In this document: one piece after another, positions 11,812 through 24,400 of the stretch
Layout: each line of letters begins with the position of its first letter
How positions within the stretch are numbered: the first letter of the stretch is position 1
Origin: Procambarus clarkii
Taxonomy: Eukaryota > Arthropoda > Malacostraca > Decapoda > Cambaridae
DNA: 64,000 nt
Reading direction: 5' to 3'
NCBI RefSeq assembly: GCF_040958095.1
Contig: NC_091193.1
Location: 21,454,047 to 21,518,046, forward strand
Notes under the pieces: model-generated
Databases searched by the model: none
Told to the model about the DNA's origin: nothing
The model's input: only the letters and a program-made list of their open reading frames with translations
Made by a program: the position numbers and the translations under genes

Positions 11812-12035
11812 ACGTTAGAAAGAACTTTTTCAGTATCAGAGTAGTTAACAGGTGAAATGCATTAGGCAGTGATGTGGTGGAGGCTGACTCCATACACAGT
11901 TTCAAGTGTACATATGATAGAGCCCAGGAGGCTCAGGAATCTGTACACCAGTTGATTGACAGTTGAGAGGCGGGACCAAAGAGCCAGAGCTCAACCCCCA
12001 TAAGCACAAATAGGCGAGTACAAATGAGTACACAC
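11812..12035 (+). mobile_element. 5'-truncated LINE 3' end with nonsense mutation
   Basis: Translation gives DVRKNFFSIRVV, then a TGA where the related LINE at 25750-26677 has Trp, then NALGSDVVEADSIHSFKC and a stop. This aligns with the C-terminus of that element (HRDVRKFSFSVRVVEKWNAL). The 3' UTR is the AGGCGGGACCAAAGAGCCAG tail, and the copy is followed by an AC array. Confidence 0.85.
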
Positions 12036-12058
12036 ACACACAGGCAGGGTACTCCAGC

Positions 12059-12059
<1 letters not shown>

Positions 12060-12148
<89 letters not shown>
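12060..12148. repeat. (AC)n microsatellite
   Basis: About 88 bases of AC, starting about 25 bases after the LINE tail end, with a short AC run (12031-12042) in between. Confidence 0.95.
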
Positions 12149-12151
<3 letters not shown>

Positions 12152-12649
12152 CCTCACTGCAAGAAAACCGACTGTAAACAAACAATTTAGTGTTTACACA
12201 TAACCAAGCCAGTATACCAAGCCTAGCCTAGGCCTATAACTATAATAAAAACAATATTAAATCACACTTTAAAAAAGACACCATTTGGAGTATTATTACA
12301 CTATACGGAATAGAACAATTGTCTCCATAGTCCTCAGTCACAACCTGGACGAGGATTGGTTGATTCGCGCCTTTGTACCCAGCAGTAATCGGGCATCTGG
12401 ATATAAAACAAGTGGCAGATGATGGTGGTTCTGGGGAACCATGGCGCTCAATATCCTAACCGGTTCTAGAACCTGGTTTAAAGCCTACACCCGTCTACAG
12501 CCTAAATAAATGGTGATTATCACTATGCAGTGTTTTGGGGATGAGAGCAGAGAGTGAAATTATTAGAACTGAATATGTTAGATTTGCTTAAGACTGGCTA
12601 ATATAGGTTAGAAATGGTCAGGCCAGCATCATGTTACGATAAGTTTAGT
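12149..12649. other. No gene seen
   Basis: AT-rich sequence with scattered CCTAGCC/CCTAACC motifs. No coding or repeat signal is recognised. Confidence 0.4.
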
Positions 12650-13825
12650 TTGGGTTGGTTAGGTCTGGATAGGTTAGGTTGGGAGAGCCCATGTTTGGAT
12701 AGGTTAGGTTGGGAGAGCCCGTGTTTGGATAGGTTAGGTTGGGAGAGCCCATGTTTGGATAGGTTAGGTTGGGAGAGCCCATGTTTGGATAGGTTAGCTT
12801 GGGAAAGCCCGTGTTTGGATAGGTTAGGTTGGGAGAGCCCATGTTTGGATAGGTTAGGTTGGGAGAGCCCATGTTTGGATAGGTTAGGTTGAGAGAGCCC
12901 ATGTTTGGATAGGTTAGGTTGGGAGAGCCCATGTTTGGATAGGTTAGGTTGAGAGAGCCCGTGTTTGGATAGGTTAGGTTGGGAGAGCCCATGTTTGGAT
13001 AGGTTAGGTTGAGAGAGCCCGTGTTTGGATAGGTTAGGTTGGGAGAGCCCATGTTTGGATAGGTTAGGTTGGGAGAGCCCGTGTTTGGATAGGTTAGGTT
13101 GGGAGAGCCCATGTTTGGATAGGTTAGGTTGGGAGAGCCCATGTTTGGATAGGTTAGCTTGGGAAAGCCCGTGTTTGGATAGGTTAGGTTGGGAGAGCCC
13201 ATGTTTGGATAGGTTAGGTTGGGAGAGCCCACGTTTGGATAGGTTAGGTTGAGAGAGCCCATGTTTGGATAGGTTAGGTTGGGAGAGCCCATGTTTGGAT
13301 AGGTTAGGTTGAGAGAGCCCGTGTTTGGATAGGTTAGGTTGGGAGAGCCCATGTTTGGATAGGTTAGGTTGGGAGAGCCCGTGTTTGGATAGGTTAGGTT
13401 GGGAGAGCCCATGTTTGGATAGGTTAGGTTGGGAGAGCCCATGTTTGGATAGGTTAGCTTGGGAAAGCCCGTGTTTGGATAGGTTAGGTTGGGAGAGCCC
13501 ATGTTTGGATAGGTTAGGTTGAGAAAGCCCATGTTTGGAGAGGTTAGGTTGAGAAAGCCCATGTTTGGATAGGTTAGGTTGAGAAAGCCCATGTTTGGAT
13601 AGGTTAGGTTGAGAAAGCCCATGTTTGGATAGGTTAGGTTGAGAAAGCCCATGTTTGGATAGGTTAGGTTGAGAAAGCCCATGTTTGGATAGGTTAGGTT
13701 GAGAAAGCCCATGTTTGGATAGGTTAGGTTGAGAAAGCCCATGTTTGGATAGGTTAGGTTGAGAAAGCCCATGTTTGGATAGGTTAGGTTGAGAAAGCCC
13801 ATGTTTGGATAGGTTAGGTTGGGCA
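12650..13825. repeat. 30-bp satellite with telomere-like motif, about 39 units, higher-order structure
   Basis: The unit is GGATAGGTTAGGTTGGGAG followed by AGCCCATGTTT. A marker variant (TTAGCTTGGGAAAGCCC) recurs at about 12795, 13155 and 13455, that is 12 and 10 units apart, so blocks were duplicated. From about 13520 a homogeneous GAGAAAGCCC variant takes over. The minus strand is open over 1.2 kb only because the unit is a multiple of three. Confidence 0.97.
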
Positions 13826-14367
<542 letters not shown>

Positions 14368-14615
14368 AGGAAGGGGAGAAGGGGGAAGAGGCTACTTATC
14401 ATGTGAGCTTCCGGGTCCGGTGCTGCCCTTCCTTCCTTTCCTCTGTTCCAACCATTCCATTACCATCATATCTCCCCCCCCCCCCCGTCACAGAGTCCCG
14501 GATCAATAGCCAAGACCGCCTAAACTCTGCAATATCACCACCAACTACACAGAGTTCACTCTAATCACAGGCACCAAAACTCAGTCATCTCTCTCTCTTT
14601 GATTAACTATGTCCA

Positions 14616-14617
<2 letters not shown>

Positions 14618-14699
<82 letters not shown>

Positions 14700-14726
14700 T
14701 CTCCCTCCCCTTCCCCCCTCTCTCTA

Positions 14727-14794
<68 letters not shown>

Positions 14795-14807
14795 CCTCCC
14801 CTTCCCC

Positions 14808-14832
<25 letters not shown>
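14618..14832. repeat. (CT)n microsatellite, compound
   Basis: Three CT blocks separated by CCTCCCCTTCCCCC-type interruptions. The same interruption occurs twice, suggesting internal duplication. Confidence 0.97.
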
Positions 14833-14840
<8 letters not shown>

Positions 14841-14954
14841 GACGGAAAGGTGGGGAGAAAACCGCTGTAATAACCCGAGCTATTTTATACTTTAATAATT
14901 ACAAATTCGTGATTGCGCCGCTCACTTGCTCAATATTGAATTCTTTCCCCATGG

Positions 14955-15187
14955 GAGCCGGTCGGCCGAGCGGACAGCACGCTGCACTTGTGATCCTGTG
15001 GTCCCGGGTTCGATCCCGGGCGCCGGCGAGAAACAATGGGCAGAGTTTCTTTCACCCTATGCCCCAGTTACCTAGCAGTAAAATAGGTACCTAGGTCAGC
15101 TGTCACGGGCTTCTTCCTGGGGGTGGAGGCCTGGTCTAGGACCGGGCCGCGGGGACACTAAAGCCCCGAAATCATCTCAAGATAACC
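14955..15187 (+). mobile_element. Full-length tRNA-derived SINE (family A)
   Basis: The tRNA-like head has a type-II A box (GTCGGCCGAGCGG) and B box (GGTTCGATCCC) inside a GC-rich T-arm. The body has GAGAAACAATGGGCAGAGTT, TTACCTAGCAGTAAAATAGG and CTGTCACGGGCTTCTTCCTG. The 3' end is GGAGGCCTGGTCTAGGACCG to CCCGAAATCATCTCAAGAT, the same tail as the LINE at 30151-30312. Confidence 0.88.
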
Positions 15188-15240
15188 TACTGGTCTGCCT
15201 GCTGGGGTGTGGCCCCCCATGGTCTGGGATGGTCATGGTC

Positions 15241-15352
15241 TGAGGGAGCCCTCTGACCTGATAACACGTGGCCCTCAGACCTGATAACACGTGGCCCTCA
15301 GACCTGATAACACGTGGCCCTCAGACCTGATAACACGTGGCCCTCAGACCTC
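15241..15352. repeat. 23-bp minisatellite, about 4.5 units
   Basis: Units of GGCCCTCAGACCTGATAACA plus CGT. Confidence 0.95.
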
Positions 15353-16288
15353 ATTTCACAAAGCCAGTTGTTGAAGTCACTCGCCACCTCCAAAACATTT
15401 ATCTGCTTAGTAATTCAAAAAGTTTCCAGCGATTAAAGCGTGAAATGAAAATACTTTTTCAGAGCGGCAATAACGTGTGGGTGAGAACGTGTGACAGAGA
15501 AGTATAACATGAACACGGGGGATACACCCCGAGGCTCAGTACCGCTGGGTGCCGCAGCTGCAGGAAATGTTAGGTCGCTTCCTGGTAGACTACGTGTCTA
15601 TCATGACGATAGAGGCTCGCTCCCCCTTGACCTCTTGGACACCACCTACGTGACAACACTCCCCCCTCCCTCCCCCCCTACACAAATAGCCACAGAATTA
15701 ACGGATTATAAAATAATACTCTAAAATAAAACTGGCACTCAAGATTCCCCCAATAAACTGAGGAAATAAATTAAAACAAATATATAAATCTCCAATTTAT
15801 AGGTATAGCCTCCAAGACTTCAAAAATAGTTTGTATGGTCCTACGTCATCGCTACTCTGTAAACAGACCTAAGACAACGACTCCTGGTTCATCCTTGACG
15901 TGGAGCGGACGTCTGTACACCAGCTCCGCCTCGGGGCGGCCGGATCGCCTCCCGTTTCGAGATTTTACCCATATGGTCTTGATAGTGCCGTCTGGCGTAC
16001 ATGTTCAACGGGCCGGATTGTTGCGACGCTTGGAGCACGTATTGCCTTGGGTCACAGAAGGGTTGATAATGTGAACGTTTTCTGGCTCGTTCTTCGGCGC
16101 GGGGTGACGGTGTCCGGCGCCGGGAGTGGGGGGGGGGGGGGCCTTGGTGGGTCTTGGTGGGTCCTGATGAGCTCCTGGTGGGTCCTGGTGGGCTCTCAGA
16201 GGTGGTGGGCGGCCGGGGACCACTGGATGGCGTTCTGCGTTTTAGAAGGGGGGAGTCGCATTTTTGCTTTGCTTCTCAGTGTTTTCTG
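15353..16288. other. No gene seen; possible decayed element ORF at 15895-16130
   Basis: One frame at 15900-16250 reads GARIALGHRRVDNVNVFWLV and is not recognised. It may be part of the same mobile element whose tail follows on the other strand at 16290. The rest is AT-rich. Confidence 0.3.
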
Positions 16289-16289
16289 T

Positions 16290-16425
16290 ACTCTCCTAGT
16301 TGTGTTTGCGGGGGTTGAGCTCTGGCTCTTTGGTCCCGCCTCTCAACTGTCAATTAACGGATGTACAGATTCCTGAGCCTACTGGGCTCTATCATATCTA
16401 CACTTGAAACTGTGTATCTGTGGGG
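16290..16425 (-). mobile_element. LINE 3' end fragment, minus strand
   Basis: Reverse complement of the 11880-12000 sequence: ACACAGTTTCAAGTGTAGAT, ATGATAGAGCCCAGTAGGCT, TCAATTGAC, then the GAGGCGGGACCAAAGAGCC tail. The 5' part is truncated. Confidence 0.8.
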
Positions 16426-17136
16426 CGGGGCCGCTGCTTGTCACCCTGAGGAACTCCTGGGGGCTCGCCAATCATCTGCCCATCACTGTGTTTCCGCAAG
16501 GCGCATTTGTTTCTCTCAACAGGCGACGTTCTTTTAGCCATTGGGATTTGCGATTTACCCCTTTAAGGGTACGGCGGGGTGCACCTGATCCCTCGATCGT
16601 CGTCGCCCCTAAACCCACAACCTAACCTAATCTATCCTATCCTAACCTAATGAAAATCAAAGACAACATTTTGTTTTCTATATGGTGCGCATGAGGTGTG
16701 TAGCGTGGCTATGACGTCGTATTCTTCATGCTGGTAGAGATTCTAGATCCTACTGGTTTATAGAAGTTTACTGAACAGCTTATAGCCAGTCAGGCACCGT
16801 GCACGCATGCGCAGTCTTCACCAACATCTGATGCTCATTTGTTTCAGAAACTCATGGCGCGGGAAGACTAGGGGTGCGGAAGTGGACTCTAAGCAGAATG
16901 GGGAGAAACAGGAAACAGAGAGGGTACCTTACAGTCAGACCTGGAGCACGGTGAGTGGAAACAGGTCAGCTGTGGGCACCAGGGCTGTACACACCCCACA
17001 AGCACGTCAGCTGTGTCCACCAGATGTGTCAATCAATTACTCCATTCACAGTAAGACTTAAAAACAAAATGATTCTATTTTAATTTTGATCTCAACAATT
17101 TTCCTAGAGATAATTAGTCACCGTTATCAATATTAG

Positions 17137-17169
<33 letters not shown>

Positions 17170-17462
17170 TTGAGACAGAGAGGGGGGGGAGAAAAAATAA
17201 CTTTCCAGTTCTTCAGTGAGCATGTGTGGGTTCTTCCGGCCATTGTCAAGCAATCAGCTGACCATCGGTGACCTGTCAGCCCAGCTGTGTTTGTAAACAA
17301 AAGTCAAGCCTAACCACTCCCACTCTCGCTTCATGTGCGCTTGTGCCTCTAATACACAAAAAAATACAATTCATCTCCGTGGATGTGACGCGCGGCAGAC
17401 ACAGGCAGCACCCTAAAGCACAAACACCCCCCCCCCCCAGCTATACACCTCCACACCCAGGA
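16426..17462. other. No gene seen
   Basis: CCTAACC motifs (16619-16650) resemble arthropod telomeric sequence. A short (GA)n lies at 17143-17170. Nothing coding is recognised. Confidence 0.4.
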
Positions 17463-17700
17463 TTCGTCAAGCATTTACGCAATCACTGACGAAACCTGTA
17501 CATCTTTCATTAATCATGGCGAATTTCTTTACATTTATTAAACAGCTTGAGGCCCGAAGCACTACGAGGCTGTTTACAACAATAATAACCTCGGGTTGTG
17601 AAGTTTCCCAGCTCGTAAAATGATTAATAAATGTAAACAAAGCTGCTAGGATTAGGGAAACATCTAGTGTTTCGTGGGTAGTTGCGACCATGGTTGATGG
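17463..17700. mobile_element. Foldback-family fragment related to 37150-37398
   Basis: Contains ACGAAACCTGTACATCTTTC, GAGGCCCGAAGCACTACGAG and ACAATAATAACCTCG, shared in order with the intron copy. A further inner inverted pair (ATTTATTAAACAGC and TTAATAAATGTAAAC) suggests hairpin potential. Confidence 0.55.
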
Positions 17701-18310
17701 ATCCTTGCCTACGTATGGTTACGTAGGTCTTAAGACGCGGTTACAACTGGCTCTATGACGTAGCAACATAAGAGATCTCTAGTTGGGAAATATATTGTGG
17801 GTACGAGGCTATGTGGCGCGGCTACATAACTGTTCAGTTCCTGAACCGATTATGTGCCTCTGTAACCCTTTCACCCACGGGATGGGTATAGGGTGCATTA
17901 TAAAGAAATTGAATTGAATACATAACTATGCGGCGCGGCTACATAACCCTATGTGGCGCAGTTATATAAAGCTACGTGGGGCGTATATTCATATTTTGGC
18001 GTAGCAACGATGAGTCCTATATCCATATAGTGTAGCAACCATTTGCCTGTATCCATATAGCATAGCACCTATAAAAATTTATCCTTAAAACATAGCAACC
18101 ATGTTTAATTATATCTATACAGCATAGCAACAACGAGTCTGTATCCATATAACATGGCAACCATTAGCCTATATCCTGATAGCGACATATAGCAACCATG
18201 AACCTGTAAGCATTAGCATAGCAACCAAATAACCCAGCCACTATAATATGATAGTATTCTAACACCGAAGCCTAGCTTCCTATAGCAGCCAAACAGCCTA
18301 GCAACCAGGA
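17700..18310. repeat. Degenerate tandem repeat with CATAGCAACC core; embedded retroposon-like tail
   Basis: More than ten divergent units built on ATATAGCATAGCAACCAT at 30-50-base spacing (17990-18305) and an earlier GGCGCGGCTACATAAC variant (17815-17970). In between, 17850-17925 has TATGTGCCTCTGTAACCC and GGGTATAGGGTGCATTATAA with an A-rich end, resembling a decapod retroposon tail (from memory). Confidence 0.6.
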
Positions 18311-19379
18311 CGGGCTCCGGGTCCAAGTTAGGCCTATAGATCCCCTCTGCTCATGTTAATATATCAGCCTATATTATCAACTTCCATTATTATTATAGTG
18401 GTACATTCTGCTAGTATAGTGTCATTGATAATGTTAATGGCGGAGATATTCTTATCGTTTTTCGTGATTTGAGCTTCGCCGTAGGTAACACTCCAAGAAT
18501 TTTCAACCTTGGAACTCTTACTTCTAAGGATGGATTGACGCTGAGTTACACCAGACGAGGCTTGAGTCGGCCCAACGGTTAACTGCCGCCAGGGTGTAAG
18601 TAGTTAGTTCCCACGGTGTATTGTATAGTCCCGCGTGGGGGCAGGAATCACTGCCCTCTCTCACTACATCAAGTCACACCGTCAAGACGCTGGGATACAG
18701 TTCACTGTAGTCCGCCCCAAGCGGGGGTCAGGAAGCACTGTATTCATAAGTCAGTTTATCGTCGCATTCCTAGACCAATGCAACATATTATGCAATAGCT
18801 TCATCTCTGTCATATTTATATTGCCACGCATCTCTCAGCCTGGTTCTGGCTGTATCAGTGCATATAATTCATGCCTTATACACAACAATAAATGTTTTAA
18901 AAGTATGCATAGCTTGAACAAATCTATCTGCATTACTTACCAGTGAATGGAGCAGCTAAATGTTCCTCCTCTGGGCGTGTTTATTGCACCAAAACTTTTA
19001 AATCCGTTTCCCCCACTCATGCAAGTGTTAACAGCCTATTAGGTTGTCAAAACACGCTCATCTCCAGTAGCATCACTCACACTTAACGACAGCACTTTTA
19101 ATATAGGAGACTACAGGATATGCCCGTCCCAGCGGCGGGAGGTGAGGGAGGCGTCACTGACTGGTGGTGTGTGAGAGAGGAGCGTCACGCACCCTCCCTC
19201 TGCGACAGTCACTGGCGGACTGTCGGAGAGTCCGAGACGCTGTTCCTCCACCCTCCAGCTGCTGCTGCTGCTGCTCCAGCTGCTCACAAATGCTCCCCTA
19301 TAACCCCGCGCTCCCAATGACCACAGCTGCTCTGATCATTTATTGATTGTTTTATTTATTTATATATACAAGTGTTCTT
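18311..19379. other. No gene seen; GC-rich island at 19110-19310
   Basis: The GC-rich patch at 19110-19310 with (GCT)n could be a promoter or first exon, but I see no decisive splice or family evidence. The remainder is AT-rich. Confidence 0.3.
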
Positions 19380-19630
19380 ACATGCTTGTATAGCCACTAG
19401 CACGCATAGCGTTTCAGGCAAGTCCTTATTTCCTAATTTTCACACACACACACATTCCCAGGAAGCAGCCCGAAGCAGCTGTCTAATTCCCAGGTACCTA
19501 TTTACTGCTAGGTGAACCGGAGCATCAGAGTGAAAGAAACTGCCCATTTGTTTCCACCTCGGCCGGGGATCGCACCTGGGCCCTTACGACTACGAACACC
19601 GAGCGCTGTCCACTCAGCCGTCAGGCCCCT
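19380..19630 (-). mobile_element. tRNA-derived SINE (family A), minus strand, plus flanking repeat tail
   Basis: On the minus strand 19630-19462 reads a tRNA-like head (GCCTGACGGCTGAGTGGACA, B box GGTGCGATCCCC), then AACAAATGGGCAGTTTCTTT and TTCACCTAGCAGTAAATAGG, ending near CTGCTTCCTGGGAATGTGTG. The GGAGGCCTGG tail is missing. 19380-19422 carries the CGCTATGCGTGCTAGTGGC core, also on the minus strand. Confidence 0.8.
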
Positions 19631-20900
19631 CATGGGAAAAAAGGGGGGGGGCGCAAGAGCGATCACGCTTGCGGTCTCATGTCATAATAACAGAACTGTC
19701 ACCGTACTTGAGTAGCCATATATATATAACGATAAAATGCTCGTTAGAGGTTGGAGACCAGACGCTTAGAGTTAGCCTCACACAACTTTCCAAGACGAAT
19801 CAAGGGAGGAGGGGACAATCTGTGTGTGGCCCCGGTGGCACACTACACAGAAATCTCGGCATGTGTAACGACCCCCTGCATTTATCACGATCTAAAATAA
19901 TATTAAGGGAGAGGGTTGTATTTTTCATAGAAGATGGAAGGGAAAGAGGGGGGTGGGGAGGGAGAGGGGTGAGAGACCCGGGCACAGCCGGGTATCTCAT
20001 CTAGTCACTGGCCCAACAGCCATGACCAAACTGTCGACCGCTCCTCTCCCTGATCACGGGGAAGCCTAACGCCTGGATCAATACACTTCAGACCCATTCA
20101 GTCTGGATTATATATATATACACGCCTTTATCAACCAAGCCTTCTACCGTAATAATAATAATATTGATAATAATCAGTAATATTTATTTAGGGAAAAGTA
20201 CATACAAAATGAGTTACAATCAGAATGTCGGAGTTCTAGACAACAAGTAAATACTCTTCCTAAAGCCACTAACAGACACAGCGTTTCCCGCATCAATCTT
20301 AGTCAATATGATATCTAGCTAAGCAAATAACCTAGCATAACCTCGCCTCAATATAGAGGTGTTCTTTATGTCCTACTTTATGTTCTACTTACAAAATCAA
20401 AACTCCTACGTTACATCTTGATTTAATATCACAGTAGACTCATCATGTGAAGTAAATAGTTCATATCCCGACCGGAGAACGGGTTGTTTTTATAGACTGA
20501 TATTAGGTTTCGTTTGTCGACTCTCACTCGTCGATAAATGGAAGTGAACATTTGGCTGGTGCTACGAGTACAGTACAGAGGTTACTTACAAACACCACAA
20601 GTATACACGCACTTAAACAAAGCAACAACTGGTGTAACATCCTCGGGGGAACTAGCGATACAACGCATTAAGAACCAATTGGCTTTCTCCTCTCCCCTAA
20701 CCTGTGCACTAAGTGTTATTCAGCGCGCGGTCTTCATTACAATAATAGTGCGCGGCCCCTCATTTCTGCCCACTGACATCACCACTCCTTCCGTTGCAAA
20801 TCTTACTTCACATTCACAAATGAAACTTAATGCAGCATTCTTTTCGAATCACGGCGAGAGCAGTCACGGGGTGACATCTTAGAGGAGAGCTACTCATGTC
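19631..20900. other. No gene seen; repeat core at 20258-20305
   Basis: AT-rich sequence with (TAA)n near 20150-20180 and the dispersed core (GGAAACGCTGTGTCTGTTAG on the minus strand) at 20258-20305. Confidence 0.4.
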
Positions 20901-21040
20901 GTGATGAGCAGTGATGAGGGTTCAAACTTACGTCCGAAAGCATCAAGGCGCGTCTGGGATCCTCCCGGACGTAGGTTCGACCCTCGTCACGGCCCTTGTG
21001 AATTTGTTCATTTGATGCTATCACGCTATTGTGATTTCTG
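20901..21040. mobile_element. Inverted pair of family B SINE fragments
   Basis: The right half reads TCCTCCCGGACGTAGGTTCG, CCCTCGTCACGGCCCTTGTG and ATTTGTTCATTTGATGC, matching the SINE at 34906. The left half reads GTGATGAGGGTTCAAACTTA and CGTCCG, which is the same segment inverted. The two can fold on each other. Confidence 0.65.
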
Positions 21041-21147
21041 TGTGTAATTACGTCAATAAAATCACGATGAAAGCATTTCTACGAAGCCAAACAGCTTGTT
21101 GAAGGCTGATTACAACTCAAGAAGAGAAGATGGGCTCCAGGCAAGGG

Positions 21148-21352
21148 GTTCGTGGTCCCGGGTTCGATCCCGCGCGCCGGAGAGAAACAATGGCCAGAGT
21201 TTCTTTCACCCTGATGCCCCTGTTACCAAGCAATAAATAGGCACCTGGGAGTTAGTCAGCTGTCACGGGCTGCTTCCTGGGGGTGGAGGCCTGGTCGAGG
21301 ACCGGGCCGCGGGGACACTAAAGCCCCGAAATCATCTCAATATAACCTCAAG
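21148..21352 (+). mobile_element. tRNA-derived SINE (family A), 5'-degraded
   Basis: The B box GGTTCGATCCC and CGCGCGCCGGAGAGAAACAA are followed by the same body and the GGAGGCCTGGTCGAGGACCG tail as the copy at 14955-15187. The A-box half is replaced or decayed. Confidence 0.85.
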
Positions 21353-21475
21353 AAAGGGCGCCAAACCGGACCGTCCGGCGCCTCGCTACAAGATTATCAG
21401 TACAAATATGATCAACAGCCAGTAACAATTCTACTGCTGTGTAGTTATACAATAGTTAACTAAAACCAAGAGTAA

Positions 21476-24400
21476 CTACACCTCCTAAGTGTAGTCAACA
21501 ACACCTAAGTGTAGCGACAACACCTCCTAAGTGTAGTCAACAACACCTCCTAAGTGTAGTCAACTACACCTCCTAAGTGTAGTCAACAACACCTCCTAAG
21601 TGTAGTCAACAACACCTCCTAAGTGTAGTCAACTACACCTCCTAAGTGTAGTCAACAACACCTCCTAAGTGTAGTCAACAACACCTCCTAAGTGTAGTCA
21701 ACAACACCTCCTAAGTGTAGTCAACAACACCTCCTAAGTGTAGTCAACAACACCTCCTAAGTGTAGTCAACAACACCTCCTAAGTGTAGCGACAACACCT
21801 CCTAAGTGTAGTCAACTACACCTCCTAAGTGTAGTCAACAACACCTCCTAAGTGTAGTCAACAACACCTCCTAAGTGTAGCGACAACACCTCCTAAGTGT
21901 AGTCAACAACACCTAAGTGTAGCGACAACACCTCCTAAGTGTAGTCAACTACACCTCCTAAGTGTAGTCAACAACACCTCCTAAGTGTAGTCAACAACAC
22001 CTCCTAAGTGTAGCGACAACACCTCCTAAGTGTAGTCAACAACACCTCCTAAGTGTAGTCAACAACACCTCCTAAGTGTAGTCAACAACACCTCCTAAGT
22101 GTAGCGACAACACCTCCTAAGTGTAGTCAACAACACCTCCTAAGTGTAGTCAACAACACCTCCTAAGTGTAGTCAACAACACCTCCTAAGTGTAGCGACA
22201 ACACCTCCTAAGTGTAGCGACAACACCTCCTAAGTGTAGTCAACAACACCTCCTAAGTGTAGTCAACAACACCTCCTAAGTGTAGCGACAACACCTCCTA
22301 AGTGTAGTCAACTACACCTCCTAAGTGTAGTCAACAACACCTCCTAAGTGTAGTCAACAACACCTCCTAAGTGTAGTCAACAACACCTCCTAAGTGTAGC
22401 GACAACACCTCCTAAGTGTAGTCAACTACACCTCCTAAGTGTAGTCAACAACACCTCCTAAGTGTAGTCAACTAGTCAACAACACCTCCTAAGTGTAGCG
22501 ACAACACCTCCTAAGTGTAGTCAACAACACCTCCTAAGCGTAGTCAACAACACCTCCTAAGTGTAGTCAACAACACCTCCTAAGTGTAGTCAACAACACC
22601 TCCTAAGTGTAGCGACAACACCTCCTAAGTGTAGTCAACTACACCTCCTAAGTGTAGTCAACTACACCTCCTAAGTGTAGTCAACAACACCTCCTAAGTG
22701 TAGTCAACAACACCTCCTAAGTGTAGTCAACAACACCTCCTAAGTGTAGTCAACTACACCTCCTAAGTGTAGTCAACTACACCTCCTAAGTGTAGTCAAC
22801 AACACCTCCTAAGTGTAGTCAACAACACCTCCTAAGTGTAGTCAACTACACCTCCTAAGTGTAGTCAACAACACCTCCTAAGTGTAGTCAACAACACCTC
22901 CTAAGTGTAGTCAACTACACCTCCTAAGTGTAGTCAACAACACCTCCTAAGTGTAGTCAACAACACCTCCTAAGTGTAGTCAACTACACCTCCTAAGTGT
23001 AGTCAACAACACCTCCTAAGTGTAGTCAACAACACCTCCTAAGTGTAGTCAACTACACCTCCTAAGTGTAGTCAACAACACCTCCTAAGTGTAGTCAACA
23101 ACACCTCCTAAGTGTAGCGACAACACCTCCTAAGTGTAGCAACAACACCTCCTAAGTGTAGCGACAACACCTCCTAAGTGTAGCGACAACACCTCCTAAG
23201 TGTAGTCAACAACACCTCCTAAGTGTAGTCAACAACACCTCCTAAGTGTAGCGACAACACCTCCTAAGTGTAGTCAACTACACCTCCTAAGTGTAGTCAA
23301 CTACACCTCCTAAGTGTAGTCAACAACACCTCCTAAGTGTAGTCAACAACACCTCCTAAGTGTAGTCAACAACACCTCCTAAGTGTAGTCAACTACACCT
23401 CCTAAGTGTAGTCAACTACACCTCCTAAGTGTAGTCAACAACACCTCCTAAGTGTAGTCAACAACACCTCCTAAGTGTAGTCAACTACACCTCCTAAGTG
23501 TAGTCAACAACACCTCCTAAGTGTAGTCAACAACACCTCCTAAGTGTAGTCAACTACACCTCCTAAGTGTAGTCAACAACACCTCCTAAGTGTAGTCAAC
23601 AACACCTCCTAAGTGTAGTCAACTACACCTCCTAAGTGTAGTCAACAACACCTCCTAAGTGTAGTCAACAACACCTCCTAAGTGTAGTCAACAACACCTC
23701 CTAAGTGTAGTCAACAACACCTCCTAAGTGTAGTCAACAACACCTCCTAAGTGTAGTCAACAACACCTCCTAAGTGTAGTCAACAACACCTCCTAAGTGT
23801 AGCGACAACACCTCCTAAGTGTAGTCAACTACACCTCCTAAGTGTAGTCAACAACACCTCCTAAGTGTAGTCAACAACTCCTCCTAAGTGTAGTCAACAA
23901 CACCTCCTAAGTGTAGCGACAACACCTCCTAAGTGTAGCAACAACACCTCCTAAGTGTAGTCAACAACACCTCCTAAGTGTAGTCAACAACACCTCCTAA
24001 GTGTAGCGACAACACCTCCTAAGTGTAGTCAACAACACCTCCTAAGTGTAGTCAACTACACCTCCTAAGTGTAGTCAACAACACCTCCTAAGTGTAGTCA
24101 ACAACACCTCCTAAGTGTAGCGACAACACCTCCTAAGTGTAGCAACAACACCTCCTAAGTGTAGTCAACAACACCTCCTAAGTGTAGCGACAACACCTCC
24201 TAAGTGTAGTCAACAACACCTCCTAAGTGTAGTCAACAACACCTCCTAAGTGTAGTCAACTACACCTCCTAAGTGTAGTCAACAACACCTCCTAAGTGTA
24301 GCGACAACACCTCCTAAGTGTAGTCAACTACACCTCCTAAGTGTAGTCAACAACACCTCCTAAGTGTAGTCAACAACACCTCCTAAGTGTAGCGACAACA

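Noticed and set aside
14955..15025. Functional tRNA gene
   Set aside because: tRNA-like head with both boxes, but the anticodon and acceptor arms do not fold cleanly and it is joined to a SINE body repeated elsewhere.
19110..19320. GC-rich first exon or promoter of an unseen gene
   Set aside because: GC-rich with (GCT)n, but no downstream exons, splice pairs or conserved peptide could be identified.
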